Source of the DNA: Lachnospiraceae bacterium
GTDB taxonomy: Bacteria; Bacillota; Clostridia; Lachnospirales; Lachnospiraceae
NCBI GenBank assembly: GCA_021203145.1
Contig: JAJQBS010000047.1
Location: 1-38,981 of the forward strand
Direction: 5' to 3'
DNA: 38,981 nt
Under the pieces are notes generated by a model that worked only from the letters and a program-made list of their open reading frames with translations, was not told the origin of the DNA and did not search any database. Every line of letters begins with the position of its first letter. The first letter of the stretch is position 1. The position numbers and the translations under genes were made by a program. Positions 1 to 7,372 of the stretch are shown one piece after another.

Positions 1-98
1 GATAAAATCTACGTTTTTTCAATTTTAAAATTTCTTCATGAAACAACCCTGTTACCTTTTTTAGAAAAGTATTTTGCAGGATTTTTACCTGTAAAACC

Positions 99-186
99 GG
101 AGAAGGTGGGATTTGAACCCACGCACCGCTATTAACGATCTACTCCCTTTCCAGGGGAGCCCCTTCAGCCGCTTGGGTACTTCTCC
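99..186 (-). tRNA. tRNA-Ser (anticodon GGA)
   Basis: Read on the minus strand this is an 88-nt class II tRNA. The acceptor strands GGAGAAG and the 3' CTTCTCC pair, the T loop reads GGTTCAAATCC, and there is a long variable arm as expected for serine. The anticodon stem CTCCC/GGGAG closes a CTGGAAA loop, giving anticodon GGA (UCC/UCU codons). It lies 50 nt downstream of a second tRNA-Ser, and both are probably transcribed from the promoter near 481-509. CCA is not encoded. Confidence 0.96.
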
Positions 187-236
187 ATAACGTCTAAATT
201 AATAACTTACACATATAGGTATTACATCTATTCAAC

Positions 237-321
237 GGAGAGGGTGGGATTCGAACCCACGCGCCCTTTCGGACAAACGGTTTTCAAGACCGCCTCGTTA
301 TGACCACTTCGATACCTCTCC
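237..321 (-). tRNA. tRNA-Ser (anticodon UGA)
   Basis: An 85-nt minus-strand class II tRNA. Its acceptor stem is GGAGAGG/CCTCTCC, its T arm contains GGTTCGAATCC, and it has a long variable arm. The anticodon loop TTGAAAA gives UGA. It is the promoter-proximal member of a two-gene serine tRNA transcript. The T-arm bases resemble those of the downstream tRNA-Ser, which fits the same isoacceptor class. Confidence 0.96.
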
Positions 322-480
322 ATCATATCCGCCGCGAATGTCTTCCTCTATACCAGATCACTACGGCTGCCAAAGCCTGTCTTTCGAATGATCAGACCCT
401 GACATTGCGAACCGCACGTCCATTCGGAATGAAATACTTATCAAGCTTGCTCTCGCTCCGAATTGTTTAGCGCGTTTGAT

Positions 481-509
481 ATCATATCAGTTTTATCGCC
501 TTCTGTCAA
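481..509 (-). promoter_or_regulatory. Sigma-A promoter of the tRNA-Ser genes
   Basis: On the minus strand a perfect -35 TTGACA (504-509) is followed by a 17-nt spacer and -10 TATGAT (481-486). Transcription would start near 474 and run through a leader of about 150 nt into the two tRNA-Ser genes. I see no gene in 322-666. Besides this promoter the gap holds only a 24-bp direct repeat. Confidence 0.75.
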
Positions 510-510
510 C

Positions 511-558
511 ATGTTTTTTTCATAATTTTCGTCTATGTTTTTTTCATAATTCTCGTCT
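511..558. repeat. Two tandem copies of a 24-bp T-rich unit
   Basis: Units 511-534 and 535-558 differ at one position (TTTTC versus TTCTC). They sit just upstream of the tRNA promoter, between it and the ispD stop. No function is visible. Confidence 0.8.
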
Positions 559-666
559 ATTTCAGCTCTATTTTAATGGCGTCTGCGGTCTGCCACTGAG
601 CAAAACGGAAGGGGTATCTCAACTCACAGGTTTCGATGCCTTGCCATTATCTGAATGAAACCGTCT

Positions 667-1380
667 TCAGTGATGCAGCGAACGCATTCTTCGCCTGAGC
701 AGTGTTTCCGCATAGTCGAGGTCTTCCGGCGTTGTAATTTTGATGTTGCTGTAATCTCCCTCTACCAGTTTTACCGGGATTCGCAAAAAACACTCCGCGA
801 CCATGGAATCATCTGTAATGCTTATCTTCGGATACTCTTTCTGAAATAACTCATCGTATCCCCGGCGGATCAGGGCATATGAAAATGCCTGCGGGGTCTG
901 AATCGTCCAGAGCTTTTCACGCGGTATTGTCTTCTCTACATATTCCTCCGGATTGCCCTGCTTAATGGTATCCTTGACCGGCATTCCGACTACACAGGCA
1001 GGGTTGTCCGAAAGTGCTTCGAAAACACGGTTGAGGATCGCTTCATCAACAAACGGCCTCGCGCCGTCATGGATCAGCACATAATCACAATTTTCGATTG
1101 CCTTCAGGCCTTCATAAACCGAATCTGTGCGCTCCCGGCCGCCCTCCACGATTTTTCGTATTTTTGAAAAACCGTAATGCTCCGCAAATTGTTCGCGGCA
1201 CTGTTCTTTTTCACCAGAGCCGCACACCAGTACGATCTCGTCAATGAGCGTGCAGGACTGGAATGCCTGAAGCGAATACCAGAGCACAGGATAGTCTCCA
1301 AGCATCCTATATTGTTTTTTTATCTTACTCTTCATCCGGCTTCCGCTTCCGCCGGCAAGTACAATTGCTACATTTTTCAT
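667..1380 (-). CDS. ispD: 2-C-methyl-D-erythritol 4-phosphate cytidylyltransferase
   Basis: IspD couples MEP to CTP to give CDP-methylerythritol, the third step of the non-mevalonate isoprenoid pathway in the cytosol. The N-terminus shows the nucleotide-binding signature LAGGSGSRM followed by KKQYRML. Further on are the family stretches GGRERTDSVYEGL and VLIHDGARPFV, and the tail reads ITTPEDLDYAE. I chose the start at 1380 (MKNVAIVLAGG) because the family begins just before this motif. A longer reading to 1428 adds 16 unrelated residues. About 237 residues is normal. It is the last gene of the minus-strand run that starts at the Nudix gene, 150 bp after tsaD. Confidence 0.95.
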   Translation of the reverse strand: MKNVAIVLAGGSGSRMKSKIKKQYRMLGDYPVLWYSLQAFQSCTLIDEIVLVCGSGEKEQCREQFAEHYGFSKIRKIVEGGRERTDSVYEGLKAIENCDYVLIHDGARPFVDEAILNRVFEALSDNPACVVGMPVKDTIKQGNPEEYVEKTIPREKLWTIQTPQAFSYALIRRGYDELFQKEYPKISITDDSMVAECFLRIPVKLVEGDYSNIKITTPEDLDYAETLLRRRMRSLHH

Positions 1381-1529
1381 ATTATTATCTCTTCGCTGCC
1401 ATGCATTCCCATATTTATGATAAAGCAACCATCAAAAAGGCAGTTGACTTATTCTTTCTGTAAATTACTGATCGCCCGAAGCAGGCGGGATTTCCTGCAA
1501 GAAGCATTTTTTCATCAACTGCAATACTT

Positions 1530-2597
1530 TCACCGCTCGCCAAGCCTCAGGTTTGGCACCGCATTCAGATCCAGCCCATGACGGACGCCTTTCCTGTATT
1601 CATAGTAGCCTGCAGCGCCGATCATTGCCGCATTGTCTGTGCAGAAAATCGGCGACGGACGGTAAAAACGAATCCCTCTCTCCTGACAGGCCGACTCCGC
1701 AGCTGCGCGAAGCGCGCTGTTTGACGCGACCCCGCCGGCCAACGCAAATTTATCCAGGCCGGACTCTTTTACGGCGAGCATCGCATGTTCCACGAGCACG
1801 TCAACGACCGCCTTCTGAAAGGAAGCAGCCACATCTGCCTCAGAGATCGGCTCCCCCTTCATCCGGCATCCGTTCAGGTAATTTAATACCGCCGACTTCA
1901 GCCCGCTGAAGCTGAAGTCATACGGTGCCCCGGCGACTTTGGCTTTCGGAAAGGCGATGGCGTCCGGATTCCCCTCTTTCGAGAGGCAGTCGATCTTCGG
2001 CCCGCCGGGGTAGCCGAGACCGATGGCCCGCGCTACCTTGTCATAGGCTTCTCCTGCGGCGTCATCCCTCGTACGTCCCAAGATTTCATATTCACCATAG
2101 TCTTTTACGCGTACCAGGTGTGTGTGTCCGCCAGAGACTACCAGGCAGATAAAGGGCGGCTCCAGATCCTTGTTTTCTATATAATTCGCGGAAATATGCC
2201 CCTCAATGTGATGAACTCCCACCAGCGGAAGCTTTCGGGCATAGCTGATCGCCTTCGCCTCGGCGACTCCGACCAGAAGCGCACCTACTAGCCCCGGCCC
2301 ATATGTGACCGCAATGGCGTCCAGATCATCCCATGTTTTTCCGGCCACCTCCAGAGCCTCCCGGATCACCTGGTTGATCTTTTCGATGTGCTTCCGGGAA
2401 GCGATTTCCGGAACGACCCCGCCATAAACCTTGTGCAGATCAATCTGGGAAAATATGATATTCGACAACACCTCCCTGCCATTTCTTACAACCGCTGCCG
2501 CCGTCTCGTCACACGAGCTTTCAATCGCCAGGATGCAGACGTCTCCCAATCTCTCGTTTGCATCCATGGCTTTTTTCTCTATGCCTTCCGTCCCCAT
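1530..2597 (-). CDS. tsaD: tRNA N6-threonylcarbamoyladenosine transferase TsaD
   Basis: TsaD transfers the threonylcarbamoyl group to A37 of ANN-decoding tRNAs, working with TsaB and TsaE. The protein has 355 residues with the ASKHA fold start [15 protein letters not shown], the metal-binding HxxxH at H130/H134 (HHIEGH), and the C-terminal CTDNAAMIG whose Asp completes the iron site. Family members are about 335-345 residues, so the first ten residues may be extra; an internal Met at residue 11 is an alternative start, but the first ATG has the better upstream purine run. tsaB and tsaE lie 2-4 kb upstream on the same strand. tsaC is not in the window. Confidence 0.96.
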   Translation of the reverse strand: MGTEGIEKKAMDANERLGDVCILAIESSCDETAAAVVRNGREVLSNIIFSQIDLHKVYGGVVPEIASRKHIEKINQVIREALEVAGKTWDDLDAIAVTYGPGLVGALLVGVAEAKAISYARKLPLVGVHHIEGHISANYIENKDLEPPFICLVVSGGHTHLVRVKDYGEYEILGRTRDDAAGEAYDKVARAIGLGYPGGPKIDCLSKEGNPDAIAFPKAKVAGAPYDFSFSGLKSAVLNYLNGCRMKGEPISEADVAASFQKAVVDVLVEHAMLAVKESGLDKFALAGGVASNSALRAAAESACQERGIRFYRPSPIFCTDNAAMIGAAGYYEYRKGVRHGLDLNAVPNLRLGER

Positions 2598-2766
2598 TTT
2601 ATTTCCATTCCCTTTCTGAGACAGTCCGGAAAACAGCCGCTCTCCGATACGGTCTGATCAGCGAACCGCAATCGCCGGAAGCGGTCTGTCCCGGGCAACC
2701 CGGAATCCAGATTTGCCTTTTAACACTGAAATTCACAAAATCACACAAAGCAATACCCCCGCTCAG

Positions 2767-3678
2767 TCATTCGTCCTGAAAATCCAGCTCTACACTTTTC
2801 CCATCCTTTCCGGGATATGAGTTGGGAAAAATCTTGCGCACCTGCTCCATATAATCCTCGGGGCGAACCAGAGACGGACTGTAATGAGTGAGCCACAGTT
2901 CCTTTGGTTGGGCGCGGTGAGCCAGCCTGGCTGCCTCCGCAAATGTCATATGCCTGTGCTCGATGGCCTTCTTGGCCTTATCCGGTTCGCCATACATCCC
3001 TTCACAGATAAAGAGATCCGAGCCTTCCGCATGCCGTGCGATGGATTCCGTCGGCCTGGTGTCTGTGGTATAAGTCACTTTAATACCGCGCCTGTCCGGC
3101 CCCAGGACATCCTTCGGCCGCCAGATCTGTCCATTTTCTTCAATCACTTCTCCCTTTTGAAGACGGCTCCAGTATTTCATCGGAATCTGTGCCTTCCGGG
3201 CACGCTCTACATCAAAACGGCCTGCGCGCGGAATTTCCAGACAGTATCCGTAGCATAGGACATTGTGGTTGACGCGAAAGGCCGTAATCCGATAGCCATG
3301 ATGCTCGAACACCTGCTCCGTTCCCTGTATTTCCTCGAAAGCAATCGGGAAAGGCAGCTCTGGAGCAACCACCCGCAGCGCATTTACAACCCGCTCCAGA
3401 CCTTTTGGCCCGATCAGCGTCAGAGGTTCGACTCGTTCCGCATTCCCCATTGTCAGTAAAAGCCCCGGCAGTCCACTGATATGATCCCCATGATAATGAG
3501 TAAAGCAGATCGTGTCAATCGGTTTGAAACTCCAGCCTTTCTCCCGCACCGCGATCTGAGTTCCTTCGCCGCAGTCGATCAACAGATTGCTTCCATTAAA
3601 ACGCGTCATCAGGGACGTCAGCCACCGATAAGGCAGCGGCATCATGCCGCCGCTTCCAAGCAAGCACACATCCAGCAT
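2767..3678 (-). CDS. rnz: Ribonuclease Z (tRNA 3' endonuclease)
   Basis: RNase Z removes the 3' trailer of tRNA precursors, which matters most for tRNAs without an encoded CCA, such as the two serine tRNAs in this window. This metallo-beta-lactamase protein of 303 residues shows the zinc motif HYHGDH at residues 61-66, an early DCGEGTQ stretch, TYTTDTRPT, and a late HxxxTxxEA-type motif (HRHMTFAEAARLA). The start at 3678 has GGGAGGGG a few bases upstream. The gene overlaps nothing and lies 11 bp after the small zinc-ribbon gene, so the two are probably cotranscribed. Confidence 0.95.
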   Translation of the reverse strand: MLDVCLLGSGGMMPLPYRWLTSLMTRFNGSNLLIDCGEGTQIAVREKGWSFKPIDTICFTHYHGDHISGLPGLLLTMGNAERVEPLTLIGPKGLERVVNALRVVAPELPFPIAFEEIQGTEQVFEHHGYRITAFRVNHNVLCYGYCLEIPRAGRFDVERARKAQIPMKYWSRLQKGEVIEENGQIWRPKDVLGPDRRGIKVTYTTDTRPTESIARHAEGSDLFICEGMYGEPDKAKKAIEHRHMTFAEAARLAHRAQPKELWLTHYSPSLVRPEDYMEQVRKIFPNSYPGKDGKSVELDFQDE

Positions 3679-3689
3679 AAAACCCCTCC

Positions 3690-3905
3690 CTACAGATACT
3701 CTTCTATTTTCACCGGGATTACAAATTGACGAACCATCCTGTCATAGCAGCTCTCACAGAGACAAAAGGAATGTCGTTCCCCGTCCTTTCCTGAAAAATA
3801 TCCCCATTCCTGCTCCACCACAAGTACGCCCTCCCGGTACATACCGTCTTCTATTTCAATTGTCTTTCCGCAGCCATTGCAGTGCAAGATCTTCTGATCC
3901 TTCAT
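3690..3905 (-). CDS. Small zinc-ribbon-like protein, unknown function
   Basis: A 71-residue protein with two cysteine pairs, CNGC near residue 9 and CLCESC near residue 48, spaced like a zinc ribbon or rubredoxin-type knuckle. The ATG at 3905 is favoured over an upstream one at 3926 because a perfect AAGGAGGA (3913-3920) sits seven bases before it. The rest is acidic and lacks membrane segments, so it is likely cytosolic. Position between rimI and rnz suggests a role near tRNA or protein modification, but that is only context. I do not recognise a named family. Confidence 0.8.
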   Translation of the reverse strand: MKDQKILHCNGCGKTIEIEDGMYREGVLVVEQEWGYFSGKDGERHSFCLCESCYDRMVRQFVIPVKIEEYL

Positions 3906-3975
3906 TTCCCAGTCCTCCTTCGTCAATCAACAGTCATTCCCGACCGGAAGCACGGCTTATGCAATTCCGTCTGTC

Positions 3976-4010
3976 AGGGATGCTTTCACAGTATAGCGTG
4001 AAGCATCCCT
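3976..4010. other. Intergenic hairpin between rimI and the zinc-ribbon gene
   Basis: Arms 3976-3989 and 3998-4010 pair over 12-13 bp with one bulged T and an 8-nt loop. There is no T-run after either side, so it is not a textbook terminator. It may stabilise or process the operon transcript. Confidence 0.55.
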
Positions 4011-4052
4011 TCTGGCTACTGGAAAACGATGAGAATAACCAATGCGCAGCGT

Positions 4053-4544
4053 TCATCGTAACACGGCATCGTCCAGCGGCCCGGTCCACATGATCACCGC
4101 ATCCTCTGCCGGTTTTTGATAAAAATTTTTGCGGTTCCCGGCAAAAACAAATCCAAGCTTTTCATAAAGCCGCAGGGCAGCCGTGTTGCTTTTCCGGACT
4201 TCGAGGGTAAAACGCAAAACGCCGCGCGCTCTGCCCAACTCCATGAGATAAAGAAGCATCGCGTATCCGATTCCCCTGCCCTGCAGATCCTTTCGAACAG
4301 CGACATTCATGACATCGGCAGTATCGAAGCTCTGCAGCAGGCCGCAATATCCCGCAAGCTCCCGGCTATCCTCCAGTCTCGCGACGAGATACAGCGCATC
4401 CTTTCCCTTTATCGTATCACGAAAGCCGATTTCACTCCAGGGCTGAGAAAAAGAATCCCGTTCTATTCTGGCCACTTCCGGGAGATCCGATGGTTTCATG
4501 GGGGCTATCCAGATCCGGGAGCTCTCGCACTTTGCCGTTCTCAT
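4053..4544 (-). CDS. rimI: Ribosomal protein S18 alanine N-acetyltransferase RimI
   Basis: A GNAT-fold acetyltransferase of 163 residues. The acetyl-CoA loop reads QGRGIGYAML (the Q/RxxGxG/A motif). The C-terminal LEVRKSNTAALRLYEKLGF block is characteristic of RimI, which acetylates the N-terminal alanine of ribosomal protein S18. The ATG overlaps the tsaB stop by four bases (ATGA), implying translational coupling. tsaB-rimI adjacency is common in bacteria and supports the name over a generic GNAT. A GAAGGG ribosome site is eight or so bases upstream. Confidence 0.92.
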   Translation of the reverse strand: MRTAKCESSRIWIAPMKPSDLPEVARIERDSFSQPWSEIGFRDTIKGKDALYLVARLEDSRELAGYCGLLQSFDTADVMNVAVRKDLQGRGIGYAMLLYLMELGRARGVLRFTLEVRKSNTAALRLYEKLGFVFAGNRKNFYQKPAEDAVIMWTGPLDDAVLR

Positions 4545-5260
4545 ACCTTCTGCCCTTCTTCTTTTTTTTGCGCGGCCCGTTCCCGCTCCGCCTGAGAAAG
4601 GCGCATGTATTCCGGCTTATGTTCGTCCGCTGTCTGAATCTTTCCTTCCTTATAGTATTGCATGGCAAGCACGGCAACGGAAGCTGCCCTCTGCCGATTC
4701 AGATGCGCCGGGGCAAACTGATAAGGCACTGCGACCTGTTTCAGAATCATCTCCCGGTAGACGGGTACACCGTCTCCGAGGAATATCACATCCTGCCCGA
4801 GGTCATTCACAGCCTGAAGGATGTCAGCGACTGCCATCGGCTCCTGCGGCCGTTTCGTAACAAACTCACCAGCTTCGAAGGAATATATGCCGGTATAAAC
4901 CTGGCTTCTGCGTGCATCCATCATCGGACAGATATTCCCTGAAAAACCATATAGATTCCAGGCAAGCGCATCTACAGTCGGCACCGAGACCAAAGGCAGA
5001 TCCAGGGCAAGCCCGAGTCCTTTTGCCGTCGCGGAGCCGATGCGGAGGCCGGTAAACGAGCCCGGCCCGCCTGCCACCGCAATCGCGTCAAGTGACTGAA
5101 GATCCAGGTCGATCATTCTGGTCACCTCGTCCATCATTGGAAGAAGGGTCTGCGAATGCGTCTTTTTATAATTTACGGTATACTCAGCCAGAAGGGTGTC
5201 ATCCTCGGCCACTGCCACGGAAGCCACCAGTCCCGAGCTGTCAATTGCTAAAATCTTCAT
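4541..5260 (-). CDS. tsaB: tRNA threonylcarbamoyladenosine biosynthesis protein TsaB
   Basis: TsaB is the inactive ASKHA partner that dimerises with TsaD for t6A37 synthesis. The 239-residue protein opens MKILAIDSSG and carries the family stretches KKTHSQTLLPMMDEV and AVAGGPGSFTGLRIG. The first strand-loop of the ASKHA fold is intact, but the HxxxH metal site of TsaD is absent, as expected. The tail (QAERERAAQKKEEGQK) is charged and repetitive. It overlaps rimI by 4 bp and follows tsaE after a 161-bp gap that holds no recognisable gene. Confidence 0.95.
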   Translation of the reverse strand: MKILAIDSSGLVASVAVAEDDTLLAEYTVNYKKTHSQTLLPMMDEVTRMIDLDLQSLDAIAVAGGPGSFTGLRIGSATAKGLGLALDLPLVSVPTVDALAWNLYGFSGNICPMMDARRSQVYTGIYSFEAGEFVTKRPQEPMAVADILQAVNDLGQDVIFLGDGVPVYREMILKQVAVPYQFAPAHLNRQRAASVAVLAMQYYKEGKIQTADEHKPEYMRLSQAERERAAQKKEEGQKV

Positions 5261-5421
5261 ATTCTGTACTCTTTTCTGCCGCAGGCCAAATACTGCCCGG
5301 TTCCGTCGATGAGCCTGTCACCCAGTATCCTGGCTTACCAGGCATGTCCCCCAATAGCTGGCTGTCCTGTACATCTCATCTTATGCCGCCTGAGTATTTC
5401 TGCCATCTCTGCTGTCTGACA

Positions 5422-5844
5422 CTATAGCACCATAATTTTCCGATAATCGAATCCCCGCTCCGGCTCTTTTTCAATCCTGATATGGACGGATCCGGGCGGC
5501 AGCAGCTCCTCCACCAGATTTGCCCATTCGATCAGGCAGACGCCTTCACCATAAAAATAATCCTCATAGCCGATCTCATCCATCTCTTCGATATCGGCAA
5601 TCCGGTAAACATCAAAATGATAGAAAGGCAGTCTGCCTTCCTCATAAACCTGCAATATCGTAAAGGTCGGGCTGCAGACCGGCTCTATGATGCCCAGGCC
5701 TTCCGCAAAGCCTTTCGTGAATACGGTCTTTCCGACGCCCAGATCGCCCTCCAGCGCAAAGACCTGACCTGGAATCGCTTTTTCTCCGAGACCGCGCCCG
5801 AATAGATAAGTCTCCTGCTCGGAGTTTGTCTCCACTGTCATCAT
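5422..5844 (-). CDS. tsaE: tRNA threonylcarbamoyladenosine biosynthesis ATPase TsaE
   Basis: TsaE is the small P-loop ATPase that binds TsaB-TsaD and is needed for catalytic turnover in t6A synthesis. The 140-residue protein has the Walker A GDLGVGKT at residues 33-40, the family block FAEGLGI..PVCSPTFTI, and IEWANLVEELLP. Two ATGs stand together (5844 and 5841). GGGGG lies 4 and 7 bases before them, so the second may be preferred. The gene follows the Nudix gene after about 200 bp that contain a repeat array described separately. Confidence 0.94.
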   Translation of the reverse strand: MMTVETNSEQETYLFGRGLGEKAIPGQVFALEGDLGVGKTVFTKGFAEGLGIIEPVCSPTFTILQVYEEGRLPFYHFDVYRIADIEEMDEIGYEDYFYGEGVCLIEWANLVEELLPPGSVHIRIEKEPERGFDYRKIMVL

Positions 5845-5916
5845 TTAACCCCCAGAAATCTCTGTTCCCGCCAGTTTTCCAAAATTTTGCGTTCTTCCAT
5901 GGTATTCGATGCCAAA

Positions 5917-6066
5917 ATATGGTATGCCCAGGCACATATAGTCCGCCCTCATTCATGCAGGAACTCATATAATTCGTTCTCACCCATGCAGGAACGCATA
6001 TGGTTCGTTCTCACCTATGCAAAAACATGTATGATTCACTTCTCAACCATGCAGGAACGCAAACGG
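5917..6066 (-). repeat. Degenerate 31-32 nt repeats re-encoding the Nudix C-terminus
   Basis: Reading the minus strand, the last codons of the Nudix gene (DPFAFLHG, stop at 6043-6045) are followed by three further units at 6011-6037, 5980-6006 and 5949-5975. Each reads Glu-x-Tyr-x-Phe-Leu-His-x-stop: ESYMFLHR, EPYAFLHG and ELYEFLHE. A fifth, decayed unit lies at about 5917-5943. The period is 32, 31 and 31 nt, so successive units lie in different frames, yet each keeps its own TGA. Confidence 0.85.
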
Positions 6067-6651
6067 ATCCTCGTCTGCAAGAAAATGCAGCAGCATGTAA
6101 GAACAGACAATTGCCACGCGCTCTTCCTGCAAAATCCTGCGCACCTCGTCCCGATCCGCAAGGACGACTTCGATTTCCTCCGACTTTTCCTGCAGATCCG
6201 CGCTGATCGTTCCGTCCGCGTATCCATAGACCGTGCCGCAGCACTCATCGGTCATGCCGATGGTCGTATAATACGGCTTTTCATAGATCGTATCAACCGG
6301 AATCGGGTGAAGGGTCAGTCCCGTCTCTTCCTTCATCTCACGCACGGCAGCCACATGGTAATTCTCCCCCGGCTCCACCAGCCCGGCAGGAAATTCATAA
6401 ATATAATTGTCAATCGAGTAGCGGTACTGTCGGATCAGCACCACGCGGTCATGTTTTTCACCATAAAGGCTGTAGATTATCACTCCGTCCGGCGACTGCT
6501 GCTTTGTGGAAAGCTCAAGTCCTTCTACGCTCTTCGTCCTGGAAGCGACATAATATTTCCCCGCGTGTCCCTTATGGTTCTCCACGTCCAGCTCGTAAAG
6601 ATTTACATACGGATTGTCCGTGTCCTTTTGAATTTTTCTGATTTTTCCCAT
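6043..6651 (-). CDS. Nudix hydrolase, ADP-ribose pyrophosphatase type
   Basis: A 202-residue Nudix enzyme. The Nudix box is complete: G90, five residues, E96, seven residues, REMKEETGL (R104-L112), giving the metal-binding glutamates. The upstream [18 protein letters not shown] and downstream [11 protein letters not shown] are typical of the ADP-ribose or nucleotide-sugar pyrophosphatase branch, which hydrolyses a diphosphate linkage in the cytosol. The true substrate cannot be read from the sequence. It is the first gene of the minus-strand run into tsaE-tsaB-rimI and has its own promoter at 6787-6814, giving a leader of about 130 nt. Its last codons are serially duplicated just downstream. 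Confidence 0.92.
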   Translation of the reverse strand: MGKIRKIQKDTDNPYVNLYELDVENHKGHAGKYYVASRTKSVEGLELSTKQQSPDGVIIYSLYGEKHDRVVLIRQYRYSIDNYIYEFPAGLVEPGENYHVAAVREMKEETGLTLHPIPVDTIYEKPYYTTIGMTDECCGTVYGYADGTISADLQEKSEEIEVVLADRDEVRRILQEERVAIVCSYMLLHFLADEDPFAFLHG

Positions 6652-6786
6652 TTTCCTAAAACTCCTGCTTCTCTATTGCATTAGCTTCTCTATTGCGTTA
6701 AAATCCCCTTTGGTCTTGCACATTTTTGCTCTCTATGATCGATTCGAGCTTTTATCCGGCAGAAGCCGCCCTGCTGTTTCTGTACT

Positions 6787-6814
6787 ATCATACCACAGAC
6801 GAAAAAATATTCAA
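6787..6814 (-). promoter_or_regulatory. Promoter of the Nudix-tsaE-tsaB operon
   Basis: Minus strand -35 TTGAAT (6809-6814), 16-nt spacer, -10 TATGAT (6787-6792) with an extended TGTGG just before it. It is back to back with the rpsU promoter, about 40 bp apart. Confidence 0.7.
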
Positions 6815-6851
6815 TTATTTTTTATCTTCCGAAAAATTCCAGAAAAAGAAG

Positions 6852-6879
6852 TTGACGAAAGCCGAATTTATGGTATACT
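6852..6879 (+). promoter_or_regulatory. rpsU promoter
   Basis: -35 TTGACG (6852-6857), 16-nt spacer ending in an extended TGG, and -10 TATACT (6874-6879). Transcription should begin near 6886, giving a leader of about 70 nt before the rpsU ATG. That leader carries a GGAGGGAGG run that is rather far from the ATG. Confidence 0.8.
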
Positions 6880-6958
6880 AATACCAGTGCAATTGAAAAA
6901 TACCCAGACAGTTGTGTCTTGCACAATCTACAGCTGGAGGGAGGTTAGGTGTGAGACA

Positions 6959-7135
6959 ATGTCAAATGTTATCGTAAAAGAAAACGAGTCACTGGACAGC
7001 GCTTTGCGTCGTTTCAAGAGAAACTGCGCGAAAGCCGGTATCCAGCAGGAGATTCGCAAGAGAGAGCATTATGAAAAGCCGAGCGTAAGACGTAAGAAAA
7101 AGTCCGAAGCCGCTCGCAAAAGGAAGTACAATTAA
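6959..7135 (+). CDS. rpsU: 30S ribosomal protein S21
   Basis: A 58-residue basic protein matching S21 along its whole length: [19 protein letters not shown], then [23 protein letters not shown] and a lysine/arginine tail [16 protein letters not shown]21 binds the 30S platform near the anti-Shine-Dalgarno end of 16S rRNA. The ATG at 6959 is set by homology. The open frame extends upstream to 6710, but that part is promoter and leader. GGAGG is 15 or so bases from the ATG, with an AGGTG nearer, so the ribosome site is non-standard. It is monocistronic, with its own promoter and terminator. Confidence 0.97.
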   Translation: MSNVIVKENESLDSALRRFKRNCAKAGIQQEIRKREHYEKPSVRRKKKSEAARKRKYN

Positions 7136-7204
7136 GTACAGGCAATTCAGGTATCTGCCGTTTCGGTACCGCCTGAGTTGACGGGCTTTGACAGATGTAA
7201 AGGC

Positions 7205-7237
7205 AAACCCCCTGGCTGATTTACAGCCGGGGGGTTT
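7205..7237 (+). terminator. rpsU terminator
   Basis: AAACCCCCTGGCTG pairs with CAGCCGGGGGGTTT around an ATTTA loop, a strong stem flanked by A and T runs. It lies 70 bp after the rpsU stop. The T-run is short (TTTAAT). Confidence 0.8.
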
Positions 7238-7240
7238 AAT

Positions 7241-7326
7241 GCACAGAGCCGGGCAAGGAAATTTTGCGGCTGAAGCCGCACCCGGCTCGCGCAGGCGGAT
7301 AGGGGAGAAAAGCACTCCCCTATCCG
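7241..7326 (+). repeat. Structured intergenic element, copy A
   Basis: GAGCCGGG (7246-7253) pairs with CCCGGCTC (7281-7288). Between them are an AAGGAA motif (7255-7260) and an inner hairpin GCGGC-TGAA-GCCGC (7266-7279). A second perfect 12-bp hairpin, CGGATAGGGGAG with CTCCCCTATCCG (7296-7326), follows. The same layout recurs at 24.6 kb on the other strand with compensating base changes. Confidence 0.75.
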
Positions 7327-7329
7327 ATT

Positions 7330-7366
7330 GCACAGAGCCGGGCAAGGAAATTTTGCGGCTGAAGCC
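7330..7366 (+). repeat. Truncated second copy of element A
   Basis: 37 nt identical to 7241-7277 (from GCACAGAGCCGGG through the AAGGAA motif to GCGGCTGAAGCC) start 89 nt downstream. The copy breaks off six bases before the leucine-rich-repeat gene's stop. Its closing stem partners and the second hairpin are missing. Confidence 0.85.
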
Positions 7367-7372
7367 CATATC

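Noticed and set aside
322..474. Short coding-like frame in the tRNA-Ser leader (reads KLDKYFIPNGRAVRNVRV)
   Set aside because: No start codon in frame and a stop just upstream; probably chance, or untraceable gene debris.
3976..4010. Rho-independent terminator of rimI
   Set aside because: A good stem but no T-run on either strand, so listed only as a hairpin.
5917..6066. CRISPR array from regularly spaced 31-nt units
   Set aside because: Units are contiguous with no unique spacers and match the adjacent gene's 3' end; no cas genes are in the window.
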